This document shows positions 17,642-24,523 of a DNA stretch of 64,000 bases, in pieces. Under the pieces are notes generated by a model. The model saw only the letters and a list, made by a program, of their open reading frames with translations, did not search any database and was not told where the DNA came from. The position numbers and the translations under genes were made by a program. Within the stretch, counting starts at the first letter, position 1, and every line of letters begins with the position of its first letter. Origin of the DNA: CAKOSP01 sp964370755 (GTDB lineage: Bacteria; Bacillota_I; Bacilli_A; RF39; UBA660); NCBI GenBank assembly GCA_964370755.1, contig CAYJKL010000002.1, forward strand, positions 1 through 64,000. The letters run 5' to 3'.

Positions 17642-18903
17642 TATTCACCAGCCTTCCTTGCAGTTCCACTACTAATTTCAAATGCATCTTCTATAATACT
17701 TGTTGTTATTCCTGTTCCACATCCACTATTTAAACAAACTGTAATATGTAAATGAGGAGCCCAACCAAGTGATTCTGCTGTACCTGCTGCATTTCCAACA
17801 AAACCAATAAGTTCTCCTTTTTGTATTGTTCTATTACAATTTTCTACCGAGCTACAGTTATATACTAAACCAGAGAAGTGTGTCATAAATACATTTTGAA
17901 TTGTACTTCCACCAATAGTAATTGCCTCATCAAGAGTTATTTTTATTGAATATGGCGTTTCTTCAAATCCTGTGTTTCCTGTATGACCATACTCAGAGTA
18001 TACAAGAGTTCCACTTACTGGAGAATATACAGGAGATCCAAATGGGGCCATAATATCAAGACTTCCATGTTCATATACAAAATTATAAACTCCGTCTACT
18101 GGAGTAAGTGGCCAAATAAAATCTCCTACTGTATTACTAGAAAAAGTTGTGCCACCAAAACTTGTGCTTTTTGGATAAGTTTTAACTGAGGATAAACCAG
18201 TTGGTATTTCGTTATAATTTTTAGGCCAAATTCCCAAATCTTTTCCATTTTCATCTGACATATATGTAAAATTTGATTCACTTACAATTGATGAATAATA
18301 TCTTACAGTTTGCATCGGATCTCTTTGAGCTGAAGTACTCATACTTGGACTTATATCGCCATACTCTGCAGTAACGCTTGTTGAAGGCACTATATAATAG
18401 TAATCTTCCATATTTTCAATTCTCTCTATTTGCACAAGTGCTTTATCAAGCCTTGCTCTTAGTTCTTCTTTACTTGGAGTGTCTGCAAGACGTTCTACAA
18501 TTAGATTTGCCTCTTCATAATCTTGTCTTGACAAGCTCGCTTCTGTGTACGAAACTGCTGTTAATGCATCCAAAATACTCGCTGAAGAACTAAGTGCTGC
18601 TATTGTTTCAGGATTAGAATTAGTGAAGCAATCTGTGTACGCTTCATCTCCTATGCTAGCAAACTCTAAAATTCCATTATATAAAGGAATAAATAATATC
18701 ATTATGGCAAGTGCAATAAATCTTAGTACCATACCTTTAATTGTTTTTCCAAAATCTTCACCTTTATTTATCACTTCTTTAAATACATCTATAGAAATTC
18801 TTACAACTAATATTATTGGGGCTATTATATATGCTATTTTAATTAACTCTCTAACAACGTATATTCCTTGTAAAACTCCTGGGTCATTACATACAAAATC
18901 CAT
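17641..18903 (-). CDS. Membrane protein with VirB2/TrbC-like N-terminus and C-terminal M23 peptidase domain
   Basis: The first 80 residues (FVCNDPGVLQGIYVVRELI, then two membrane segments separated by a short basic loop) look like the pilin-like VirB2/TrbC two-helix proteins common in low-GC Firmicutes. A roughly 180-residue linker leads to a LytM/M23 domain with HGSLD near 276 and HLHI near 388 as the zinc ligands, so it should cut peptidoglycan cross-bridges. An in-frame GTG at 18913-18915 serves better as part of the ribosome binding site (TTGGTGAT) of the ATG at 18901-18903, chosen here. Translationally coupled to the downstream anchored protein. Confidence 0.87.
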   Translation of the reverse strand: MDFVCNDPGVLQGIYVVRELIKIAYIIAPIILVVRISIDVFKEVINKGEDFGKTIKGMVLRFIALAIMILFIPLYNGILEFASIGDEAYTDCFTNSNPETIAALSSSASILDALTAVSYTEASLSRQDYEEANLIVERLADTPSKEELRARLDKALVQIERIENMEDYYYIVPSTSVTAEYGDISPSMSTSAQRDPMQTVRYYSSIVSESNFTYMSDENGKDLGIWPKNYNEIPTGLSSVKTYPKSTSFGGTTFSSNTVGDFIWPLTPVDGVYNFVYEHGSLDIMAPFGSPVYSPVSGTLVYSEYGHTGNTGFEETPYSIKITLDEAITIGGSTIQNVFMTHFSGLVYNCSSVENCNRTIQKGELIGFVGNAAGTAESLGWAPHLHITVCLNSGCGTGITTSIIEDAFEISSGTARKAGE

Positions 18904-18932
18904 TTTTATCACCAAATATATTTTATCAAATT

Positions 18933-18960
18933 AAAAAGGATTTGTCTATCAATCCTTTTT
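18933..18960 (-). terminator. Terminator after the TPR-like gene
   Basis: A 10-bp stem (AAAAAGGATT with its complement, eight-base loop) followed by T-rich sequence on the minus strand. It overlaps the stop codon at 18949. Confidence 0.8.
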
Positions 18961-20004
18961 TATTTTTACTTTTCTATATACATCACTACCAAGCGCTGTA
19001 TATATTCTACTTATTGGGTTTGTAAAAGTAATGTTTTTATATGAAAGAGATGGTTCCATCAACAATATTTCACCTGGCTTGTTACTCTTTGTTACTACAC
19101 ATAACTTAGATACATCTTTATTTAATACTCTACCAATATTTTCATCATGATTAAGTAAGTAATAATCTTTTGTATTTGTTTTATAAGGTGTTAAGCCGTG
19201 TGCTTCTATTATTTCTGGAAAATATGTAAACACTTTTGATATATCATAATCATCAAACAAATATCTATTTGTAAAACTATATCTAGCAGATTCTAGTTTA
19301 GACATAACTTTATTAAACGCTTTTTGAACATTGTATCTATCAAAATTTTCATTTTGTCTTTTCCAGTAGTAGTCACTTAATTCTTTTAATTGATGAGGTC
19401 TTAAAAATGTTGTATAGTCTTCTAATACTTCGCTATAATTTTTTATATCATCAACTTTTATATAGTAGTACAATAAAGACAATACATTTTTAGGATCCAT
19501 CGCTGTTGCTTCTTCTGCGTACTCTTCTGCTTCTTTATAGTTACCTATTCTAAGATTATAATGAGAATGCGCTACGTACGATAAATCAGTTTCTAATTTA
19601 AATCCTTGTTCATTAAATTGTCCATATTCCTCGTTACAAACATAATGCTCAGCAAGTTCATATTCAGCTTTTACTGAGATTGCTTTTAGATTTGATAATA
19701 CTTTTACTCCAGCTTCATAAAAACCTAGAGTTAGACATGTTTCAGCATAAACTAAAAGCGCTCTTTCGTGCTCATATAAAAATACTGATAATTCAACATC
19801 TCCTAAACTTCCACTAAAATAGCCAGGAAATTTTTCCTCGACACTTCTTTTAACAAATCCTAACATTTTAGCATCAAGTTTTAATAATCTTATATACTTT
19901 GTGTAAATATCTAGATTATCTGGATGCTCACTATATAACTTAGCATAATACTTAGTTACTCCTTTTATTCCTTCTTCTTTAATTAAATCTTTTATAAGTT
20001 CCAT
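18949..20004 (-). CDS. TPR-like helical repeat protein
   Basis: The 351-residue cytoplasmic protein is built of helix pairs. YNLRIGNYKEAEEYAEEATAM is a clear tetratricopeptide unit, and the flanking segments (LGFYEAGVKVLSNLKAIS, YTKYIRLLKLDAKMLGF) fit degenerate repeats. The C-terminal 90 residues are predicted non-repeat. It likely acts as a protein-binding scaffold; no partner can be named. Start supported by GGGAGGTTTT. It ends the pgsA-side gene string, nine bases after the CDP-alcohol phosphatidyltransferase gene. Confidence 0.78.
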   Translation of the reverse strand: MELIKDLIKEEGIKGVTKYYAKLYSEHPDNLDIYTKYIRLLKLDAKMLGFVKRSVEEKFPGYFSGSLGDVELSVFLYEHERALLVYAETCLTLGFYEAGVKVLSNLKAISVKAEYELAEHYVCNEEYGQFNEQGFKLETDLSYVAHSHYNLRIGNYKEAEEYAEEATAMDPKNVLSLLYYYIKVDDIKNYSEVLEDYTTFLRPHQLKELSDYYWKRQNENFDRYNVQKAFNKVMSKLESARYSFTNRYLFDDYDISKVFTYFPEIIEAHGLTPYKTNTKDYYLLNHDENIGRVLNKDVSKLCVVTKSNKPGEILLMEPSLSYKNITFTNPISRIYTALGSDVYRKVKIKKD

Positions 20005-20013
20005 AAAACCTCC

Positions 20014-20631
20014 CTATTTTAATTTTTTATAGTTACTATTTTTATTTTTTTCATAATACTCATTACTAAACCATTTACTTTCACTTATATTACTTTTGTT
20101 TTTTTCAAAATCTTTTAGATTTTTTATAAAATGTACTAAATAACTAATAAATGTAAATATTTCAAATATAATTAATACTGAAAATAAATATATAAATGGG
20201 TAAATACTTTCAAAATTATATATATCACTTAATAAAAATGCAAGTACTACTGTTATTCCTAGAATAACCATTTTTATTCTTCCTATATTTTTTACCTTTA
20301 CATTTTGACTAGCTTTATAACGAAGTATATTTATTATTATAATTAGTACTTCAAATATAAGCGGTATTACTGCTAAGTATGTTATTTCAAGTAGTATTAA
20401 GAAACACGCAATGTTTAAAAGTTTGTCTGCAAGTGTATCATATAAACTACCAAAAAATGTTGTAGCTTTTAACTTTCTCGCTAAATAACCGTCCAATGCA
20501 TCTGATAGATAACATATTGCAGTTAACATAGCTGCATCGTATCCTCCATATTTTAAATAAACTGGATAAAGAAAAACTATACCAATTATTCTTATTGTTG
20601 TGATTGCATTTACTAAAATTATACTTCCCAT
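20014..20631 (-). CDS. pgsA: CDP-alcohol phosphatidyltransferase (probable phosphatidylglycerophosphate synthase)
   Basis: Integral membrane enzyme of phospholipid synthesis. The full motif D-x2-D-G-x2-A-R-x8-G-x3-D-x3-D is present (DALDGYLAR..., then GSLYDTLADK) at about residues 43-65, within five to six membrane segments. At 205 residues with a Lys/Asn-rich tail it is close to PgsA; cardiolipin or phosphatidylinositol synthases share the motif, so the substrate is likely but not proven. Its ribosome binding site (GTAGGAAAA) lies within the last codons of fmt, one base from its stop, implying coupling. Confidence 0.82.
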   Translation of the reverse strand: MGSIILVNAITTIRIIGIVFLYPVYLKYGGYDAAMLTAICYLSDALDGYLARKLKATTFFGSLYDTLADKLLNIACFLILLEITYLAVIPLIFEVLIIIINILRYKASQNVKVKNIGRIKMVILGITVVLAFLLSDIYNFESIYPFIYLFSVLIIFEIFTFISYLVHFIKNLKDFEKNKSNISESKWFSNEYYEKNKNSNYKKLK

Positions 20632-20632
20632 A

Positions 20633-21565
20633 TTATTTTCCTACTTCTAAGTTTTTTAGTTTATCCTTATCTACTCCATTTAAGTAACTTTTAATATCCA
20701 TTTCTTTTTTACCAAAAGGTTTAACTATTTGAGGATATATAACACCATCTTTAGTACTTATTCCAAGTTTATCTTTACTTACTTCAACAATAATACTTGA
20801 TTTAGCTATTTTTTTAGATTCGTAGCTAGCTTCAATAATTTTTAAAATTTCACCACTTACTACAGTATAACTATTTGGGTACATTCCTCTTATTTGATTA
20901 AATACTGTTTTTGTATCTTTAGAAAAATCAATTAATTCATCTTCTCTAGTTAGCATTCTTGCATACGTTGCATCACTTTCATTTTGTTTAACTCTATTAT
21001 TTGTACCTAAAACTATGCTTTCTAGGTTTTCTTCTAAAAGGTTTGCTCCTAAAATACTTAATTTTTCATATAACATTTTAACATTGTCAGTTTCTAGTAT
21101 ATCAGTACTTACACTATCTATCATGTCTCCTGTATCCATTGATACATCCATATACATAAGTGTTATTCCAGCCTCTTTATCACCATTTAACATACTCCAC
21201 TGTATTGGTGCTGCTCCCCTATATTTAGGTAAGAGTGATCCATGTATATTTAAACAACCAAGTCTTGGAATGTCTAAAACTCCTTTTGGAACTATTTGTC
21301 CGTATGCTGCAGTTACTATTATATCTGGTTTTGCTTCTTCTATTTTTTTATAATCTTCTCTTATTTTAGTAGGCTGAAATACTTCAAGTCCATTTGATAA
21401 AGCAAACTCTTTAGTGGCTGATGCTTTAAGTTCTTTTTTTCTACCTACTATTTTATCTGGCTGAGTTACTACCATTACCACATTTGTTTTTTCATAAAGC
21501 ATTTTAAGTGTTGGCATAGCAAACTCTGGTGTTCCCATAAATACTACTTTTAAATCTTTAAACAT
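20633..21565 (-). CDS. fmt: Methionyl-tRNA formyltransferase
   Basis: Fmt formylates initiator Met-tRNA using 10-formyl-tetrahydrofolate. The catalytic Asn/His/Asp context NIHGSLLPKYRGAAPIQW and MDTGDMI are present, and the N-terminal Rossmann start VVFMGTPEFAMPTLKML is typical. The ATG at 21563-21565 is chosen over the in-frame ATG at 21577 because GGAGG lies seven bases before it, giving 310 residues, the usual length. It follows frr in the same direction. Confidence 0.95.
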   Translation of the reverse strand: MFKDLKVVFMGTPEFAMPTLKMLYEKTNVVMVVTQPDKIVGRKKELKASATKEFALSNGLEVFQPTKIREDYKKIEEAKPDIIVTAAYGQIVPKGVLDIPRLGCLNIHGSLLPKYRGAAPIQWSMLNGDKEAGITLMYMDVSMDTGDMIDSVSTDILETDNVKMLYEKLSILGANLLEENLESIVLGTNNRVKQNESDATYARMLTREDELIDFSKDTKTVFNQIRGMYPNSYTVVSGEILKIIEASYESKKIAKSSIIVEVSKDKLGISTKDGVIYPQIVKPFGKKEMDIKSYLNGVDKDKLKNLEVGK

Positions 21566-21582
21566 ATTTTCCTCCATATATT

Positions 21583-21612
21583 AAAAGAACTTATACAGCC
21601 ATAAGTTCTTTT
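21583..21612 (-). other. Stem-loop between frr and fmt
   Basis: A perfect 12-bp inverted repeat (AAAAGAACTTAT, loop of six) covers the frr stop codon. On the minus strand the 3' arm ends TTCTTTT and is followed by AATAT, so it could act as a partial terminator lowering fmt relative to frr. It leaves the fmt ribosome binding site exposed downstream. Confidence 0.55.
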
Positions 21613-22121
21613 TCTTTATTTGCAATTTCTTCTTCAACTGTTTTATTATATTTATTCACAAGATCTTGTAATGATTCTAAAAGTCTTTTTTCTTCATCTT
21701 CTGGATACTTGTCTTTTAAAATTGCATCTTTTACTTCTTGTCTTACATTTCTAATAGCAACTTTGCCTTCTTCTCCAATAGATTTAGCAGTTTTAACATA
21801 CTCGCGTCTTCTATCTTCAGTAAGTTCAGGTACTGTTAAAATAATTGCGTCTCCATTATTGTTTGGTGTAATACCAATATTTGCTTCTATAATTCCTCTT
21901 TCAATATCTTTTAAAATACTTTTATCAAAAGGTTTTATAAATATACTTCTTGCATCAGGCACTGTAATATTTGCAATACTTTGGATAGGAGTTGGTGCTC
22001 CATAACAAACAATATTAACACCATTTAAAAGTGATGGATTAGCTCTACCTGCTCTAATAGTCATTAGTTTATCCTTCATATTTAAAATTGCTTTTTTCAT
22101 TTTTTCTTCTTCATTATACAT
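21591..22121 (-). CDS. frr: Ribosome recycling factor
   Basis: RRF with EF-G splits post-termination ribosomes. The 176 residues include the hallmark LMTIRAGRANPSLLNGV and the C-terminal VPELTEDRRREYVKTAK segment. The start has GAGGAGAT. In many Firmicutes frr follows pyrH; here it follows a membrane-anchored gene of unknown function instead. Confidence 0.97.
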   Translation of the reverse strand: MYNEEEKMKKAILNMKDKLMTIRAGRANPSLLNGVNIVCYGAPTPIQSIANITVPDARSIFIKPFDKSILKDIERGIIEANIGITPNNNGDAIILTVPELTEDRRREYVKTAKSIGEEGKVAIRNVRQEVKDAILKDKYPEDEEKRLLESLQDLVNKYNKTVEEEIANKEKELMAV

Positions 22122-22137
22122 ATAAATTATCTCCTCA

Positions 22138-22893
22138 TTAATTAATTACTAGTGTATCATAATAATTTTGATTTGTCGACCTAACTAAATAAATTACTTC
22201 AAGTTTTCCTATTCTATTTAAATACACTCCGTAATCAAAATCATTTATTGTTCCATCTACATCTATTCCGGCACCATCTAAGTTGAGTGTCGTAAGTTTA
22301 GTTCTTACTGCATTTTTTATATCTTCTAAAGTTTTTCCAGAGTCTTCTAATATTTGAATTTCTGAAACTACACTTCCTGAAGCTTTACTAAATATATTTG
22401 TTTCAACTCCAGTTGCAGTTATTAAATTTACTATATCATAGTTATAATTTTTATCTATTAAAGTTACGTAATCACTATACTCTATTATTTCATAATCTTT
22501 GTAACTTACTGAGTATATACCTTCTGTGTTTGGTAGTGTCTCTGTGCCTTCTGGAATTTCAACAGTATCAGCCATTACAACAGTTTCTGAAAATGCTGCA
22601 ACTTCATTATTTATTCTTGTTTCAATATCTTTAGCACTACTTAAATTTATATTCACTTTAGCAAAACTTATACCATAGTGCGCAATAACTATATCAGTCT
22701 CACTTAAATATATGTAATCTTTCGTTTTATCTAATCTGTAATCAACACTCTCATTAATTAAAGGCGATTCTGTTTCCTTTGGGTTATCACTTAAATTTAT
22801 GAAATAGTCCATAAAGAAAAAACCACCTACTAAAAATAATAATAATATAATTATGAAACTAATAAATGCTGCCTTATTTTTAAATGTATCCAT
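22138..22893 (-). CDS. Membrane-anchored extracytoplasmic protein, unknown
   Basis: No family recognised. A membrane segment at about 10-30 (FISFIIILLLFLVGGFFFMDYF) is followed by an acidic domain of some 220 residues, with no cysteine. The segment ALAINYVSYKDYEIIEYS-like strands suggest a beta-rich fold, but this is weak. It lies two bases after the thioredoxin-like gene and 16 bases before frr, so the three are likely cotranscribed. The start has GGAGAG. Confidence 0.78.
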   Translation of the reverse strand: MDTFKNKAAFISFIIILLLFLVGGFFFMDYFINLSDNPKETESPLINESVDYRLDKTKDYIYLSETDIVIAHYGISFAKVNINLSSAKDIETRINNEVAAFSETVVMADTVEIPEGTETLPNTEGIYSVSYKDYEIIEYSDYVTLIDKNYNYDIVNLITATGVETNIFSKASGSVVSEIQILEDSGKTLEDIKNAVRTKLTTLNLDGAGIDVDGTINDFDYGVYLNRIGKLEVIYLVRSTNQNYYDTLVIN

Positions 22894-22895
22894 TT

Positions 22896-23495
22896 TTACT
22901 CTCCTAAATAAATTTTAAAAGCCGCTTCTAAATTAGCTTTAAATTCATACTTCTTATTTTCAGACCAATATTTATCAGGCGTGATGTCACCTCTCATATA
23001 ACCAGTCTCATCATTATAATAAATTATATCTCCGTCTTTAACAATTATTACTGTTGGAGCTAAAAGTTCTTTAGTTCCATCATCAAGAGTATATAGTTCA
23101 TTACTAAGTTTTTCTACAACAAGTTCATAATTACCATTATTTTTATTTCTGTCATCAAAAAAATCATAATACATTATTTCTTCGATATCATTTTCAATGC
23201 AAACTTCATTTAAAAGTATCGCCACATCTTCTGTCCAATCATTTAGTTTACTACCAAGTAGTATTACATTAGTTTCATCTAAAGCTGCATATATTTCTCT
23301 AGCACTAGCATAATCAAACACATTATCTAGAGGCACATTTTTAAATTCACTTACAAAGATTTCATTTTGATCTAAATTTTCATCAAAATTAAGTGTTCCT
23401 AAATATATAAATCCTCCAAGGACTATAACAAATAACACTAAATGAATTATCATTCCTTTTTTGCTTTTAAACATATTTTTATTTTTTATTTCCAA
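22896..23495 (-). CDS. Membrane-anchored thioredoxin-fold-like protein lacking the CxxC site
   Basis: After one N-terminal membrane segment (about 15-35) the extracellular part has a thioredoxin-like order of elements: NVILLGSKLNDWTEDVAILLNEVC, a strand EIMYYDFFD, and LLAPTVIIVKDGDII with a cis-Pro-like position before the last strands. The CxxC active site is absent, so it should not be a redox enzyme; it resembles bacteriocin-accessory type thioredoxin-fold proteins. A TTG start at 23493-23495 is favoured by GGTGA seven bases upstream; a TTG at 23499-23501 and an ATG at 23474 are alternatives. Confidence 0.62.
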   Translation of the reverse strand: MEIKNKNMFKSKKGMIIHLVLFVIVLGGFIYLGTLNFDENLDQNEIFVSEFKNVPLDNVFDYASAREIYAALDETNVILLGSKLNDWTEDVAILLNEVCIENDIEEIMYYDFFDDRNKNNGNYELVVEKLSNELYTLDDGTKELLAPTVIIVKDGDIIYYNDETGYMRGDITPDKYWSENKKYEFKANLEAAFKIYLGE

Positions 23496-23596
23496 CTTCA
23501 ATCACCTTTTCTAAATTATGAAAATCAACTAACTACTTTAAATAATAGTGTGTTAAATCTTATACATATCATACCACAAAGAAATAAAAATCACAA

Positions 23597-23621
23597 TAAA
23601 AAAACAGCATTTTTATATGCT
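23597..23621 (-). terminator. Terminator of hup
   Basis: AGCAT and ATGCT pair around a six-base loop, followed on the minus strand by TGTTTTTTTA. It lies nine bases past the hup stop codon. Confidence 0.78.
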
Positions 23622-23629
23622 ATTTCTTA

Positions 23630-23902
23630 TTAGTTTAAAGCTTCTTTTAATTTGCTTCCAGCTTTGAATGAAGCAACTGTTTTTGCAGGAATTTTAAGTG
23701 GTTCTTTAGTAAGTGGATTAATTCCTTCTCTTGCAGCTCTTGTTTTTGCTGAGAAAGTTCCGAATCCTACTAATGCAACTTTTCCTTCTTTTTTAAGTCC
23801 TTCAGTAATTCCAGCTATCATAGCATCTACTGCTTTAGCAGCGTCAACTTTAGATAAACCAGCTTCACTTGCTACTTTTTCTACTAAATCTGTTTTAGAC
23901 AT
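23630..23902 (-). CDS. hup: DNA-binding protein HU
   Basis: Nucleoid protein of 90 residues that bends DNA as a dimer. The sequence MSKTDLVEKVASEAGLSK, the GFGTFSAKTRAAREGINP arm and FKAGSKLKEAL are diagnostic. Its neighbour on the other side of a small-RNA locus is spoIVA, the same order as in Bacillus subtilis (spoIVA-hbs). A promoter (TTGATT, 17, TACATT) about 60 bases upstream gives a leader of roughly 50 bases. Confidence 0.97.
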   Translation of the reverse strand: MSKTDLVEKVASEAGLSKVDAAKAVDAMIAGITEGLKKEGKVALVGFGTFSAKTRAAREGINPLTKEPLKIPAKTVASFKAGSKLKEALN

Positions 23903-23957
23903 GTTTTTACCTCCCGTACATTCTAAACGTAAGCACTTATATTGTTCTTACACAATA

Positions 23958-23986
23958 AATGTATCAAATATAAAATCATAAATCAA
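23958..23986 (-). promoter_or_regulatory. Extended -10 promoter of hup
   Basis: On the minus strand TTGATT (23981-23986), a 17-base spacer ending TGA, and TACATT (23958-23963). The extended TGN motif supports it. The about 200 bases further upstream (23987-24190) are very AT-rich and I see no gene or clear structure in them. Confidence 0.6.
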
Positions 23987-24190
23987 TAGAATTTGCCTAA
24001 TTTATGGTATTTTTTTAACATTTTCATGAATGTTTACTATATTTTTACTACAAAAACTGTCTATTTTACACTATTTTAACTTACTTATAACTAGTTTTTA
24101 TTTCTGTAGACTTTTTCAAATCATTTCTTTTTTTATAACTTATTTTGTATTCTACACTATATATTTCTTACATATTAGTGCGATCTACTA

Positions 24191-24219
24191 TTTACAAATA
24201 TTTTATTATTTGATAAAAT
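24191..24219 (+). promoter_or_regulatory. Promoter of the small RNA
   Basis: TTTACA (24191-24196), a 17-base spacer and TAAAAT (24214-24219) on the plus strand, while neighbouring genes hup and spoIVA are on the minus strand. Start of transcription is expected near 24225. Confidence 0.7.
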
Positions 24220-24224
24220 TAATG

Positions 24225-24299
24225 TAGGAAGTGCTATACCAGTAGTACTTACCGTGGTGATAAGTACTGAATTCATTTTGAATTTAGTACCTTTTTTTA
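24225..24299 (+). ncRNA. Candidate small antisense RNA, convergent with a 26-residue hydrophobic peptide gene
   Basis: About 75 bases from the predicted start to an intrinsic terminator. The 5' half forms an eight-pair hairpin (24229-24250) and the 3' half an 11-pair hairpin (24264-24290) followed by seven T (24292-24298). AGTACTTA (24244-24251) can also pair perfectly with TAAGTACT (24261-24268), excluding both hairpins, so the RNA can refold. There is no ORF with a ribosome binding site on this strand. Its 3' end abuts the stop codon of the opposing peptide gene, so the two transcripts overlap unless the peptide mRNA ends at the stop codon. Inferred role: antitoxin RNA of a type I system, like RNAII of the par locus of pAD1. 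Confidence 0.55.
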
Positions 24300-24380
24300 T
24301 TATATAGCTTTATATAAAGAGGCTATTAATAAAATGATAATAACAAATAAAAATTCTATTAAAATGTCCTTCTTATTCAT
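24300..24380 (-). CDS. 26-residue hydrophobic peptide, candidate type I toxin
   Basis: The ORF starts MNKKDILIEFLFV and is almost entirely hydrophobic from residue 6 (Ile/Leu/Phe/Val), ending YKAI: basic start plus one membrane helix, the plan of type I toxins such as Fst or TxpA, though not clearly in a named family. A near-perfect AAAGGAGG (24392-24399) lies 11 bases upstream. The leader can fold: ACTTCCTGGGG (24437-24447) against CCCCTGAAAGT (24407-24417), and TCCT/AGGA around the ribosome binding site (24394-24405), which would limit translation. A TATAAT (24452-24457, minus strand) gives a plausible start. Transcribed towards the small RNA. Confidence 0.5.
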   Translation of the reverse strand: MNKKDILIEFLFVIIILLIASLYKAI

Positions 24381-24451
24381 AAATAATCAAGCCTCCTTTC
24401 TAGGACCCCCTGAAAGTAAGGCAAATACTAAAATGCACTTCCTGGGGATGT

Positions 24452-24457
24452 ATTATA
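24452..24457 (-). promoter_or_regulatory. Candidate -10 for the small peptide mRNA
   Basis: TATAAT on the minus strand about 70 bases before the peptide ATG; there is no good -35 at 17 bases. The transcript would start near the GC-rich CATCCCC stretch that opens the structured leader. Confidence 0.35.
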
Positions 24458-24501
24458 TATTAAAGATAATAAATAATTTGTCGAATTATATCTTGTAAAT
24501 T

Positions 24502-24523
24502 AAAAAACGCACTTTCATGCGCT
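24502..24523 (-). terminator. Terminator of spoIVA
   Basis: AACGCA and TGCGCT pair (minus strand AGCGCA/TGCGTT) around a six-base loop and are followed by TTTTTT. It lies directly after the stop codon. Confidence 0.78.

Noticed and set aside
18545..18934. Plus-strand ORF of 129 codons opposite the M23 peptidase gene
   Set aside because: It is antisense to a well supported gene with domains and ribosome binding site; no promoter or ribosome binding site on its own strand.
23652..23981. Plus-strand ORF antisense to hup
   Set aside because: hup is certain; the antisense frame has no ribosome binding site or recognisable product.
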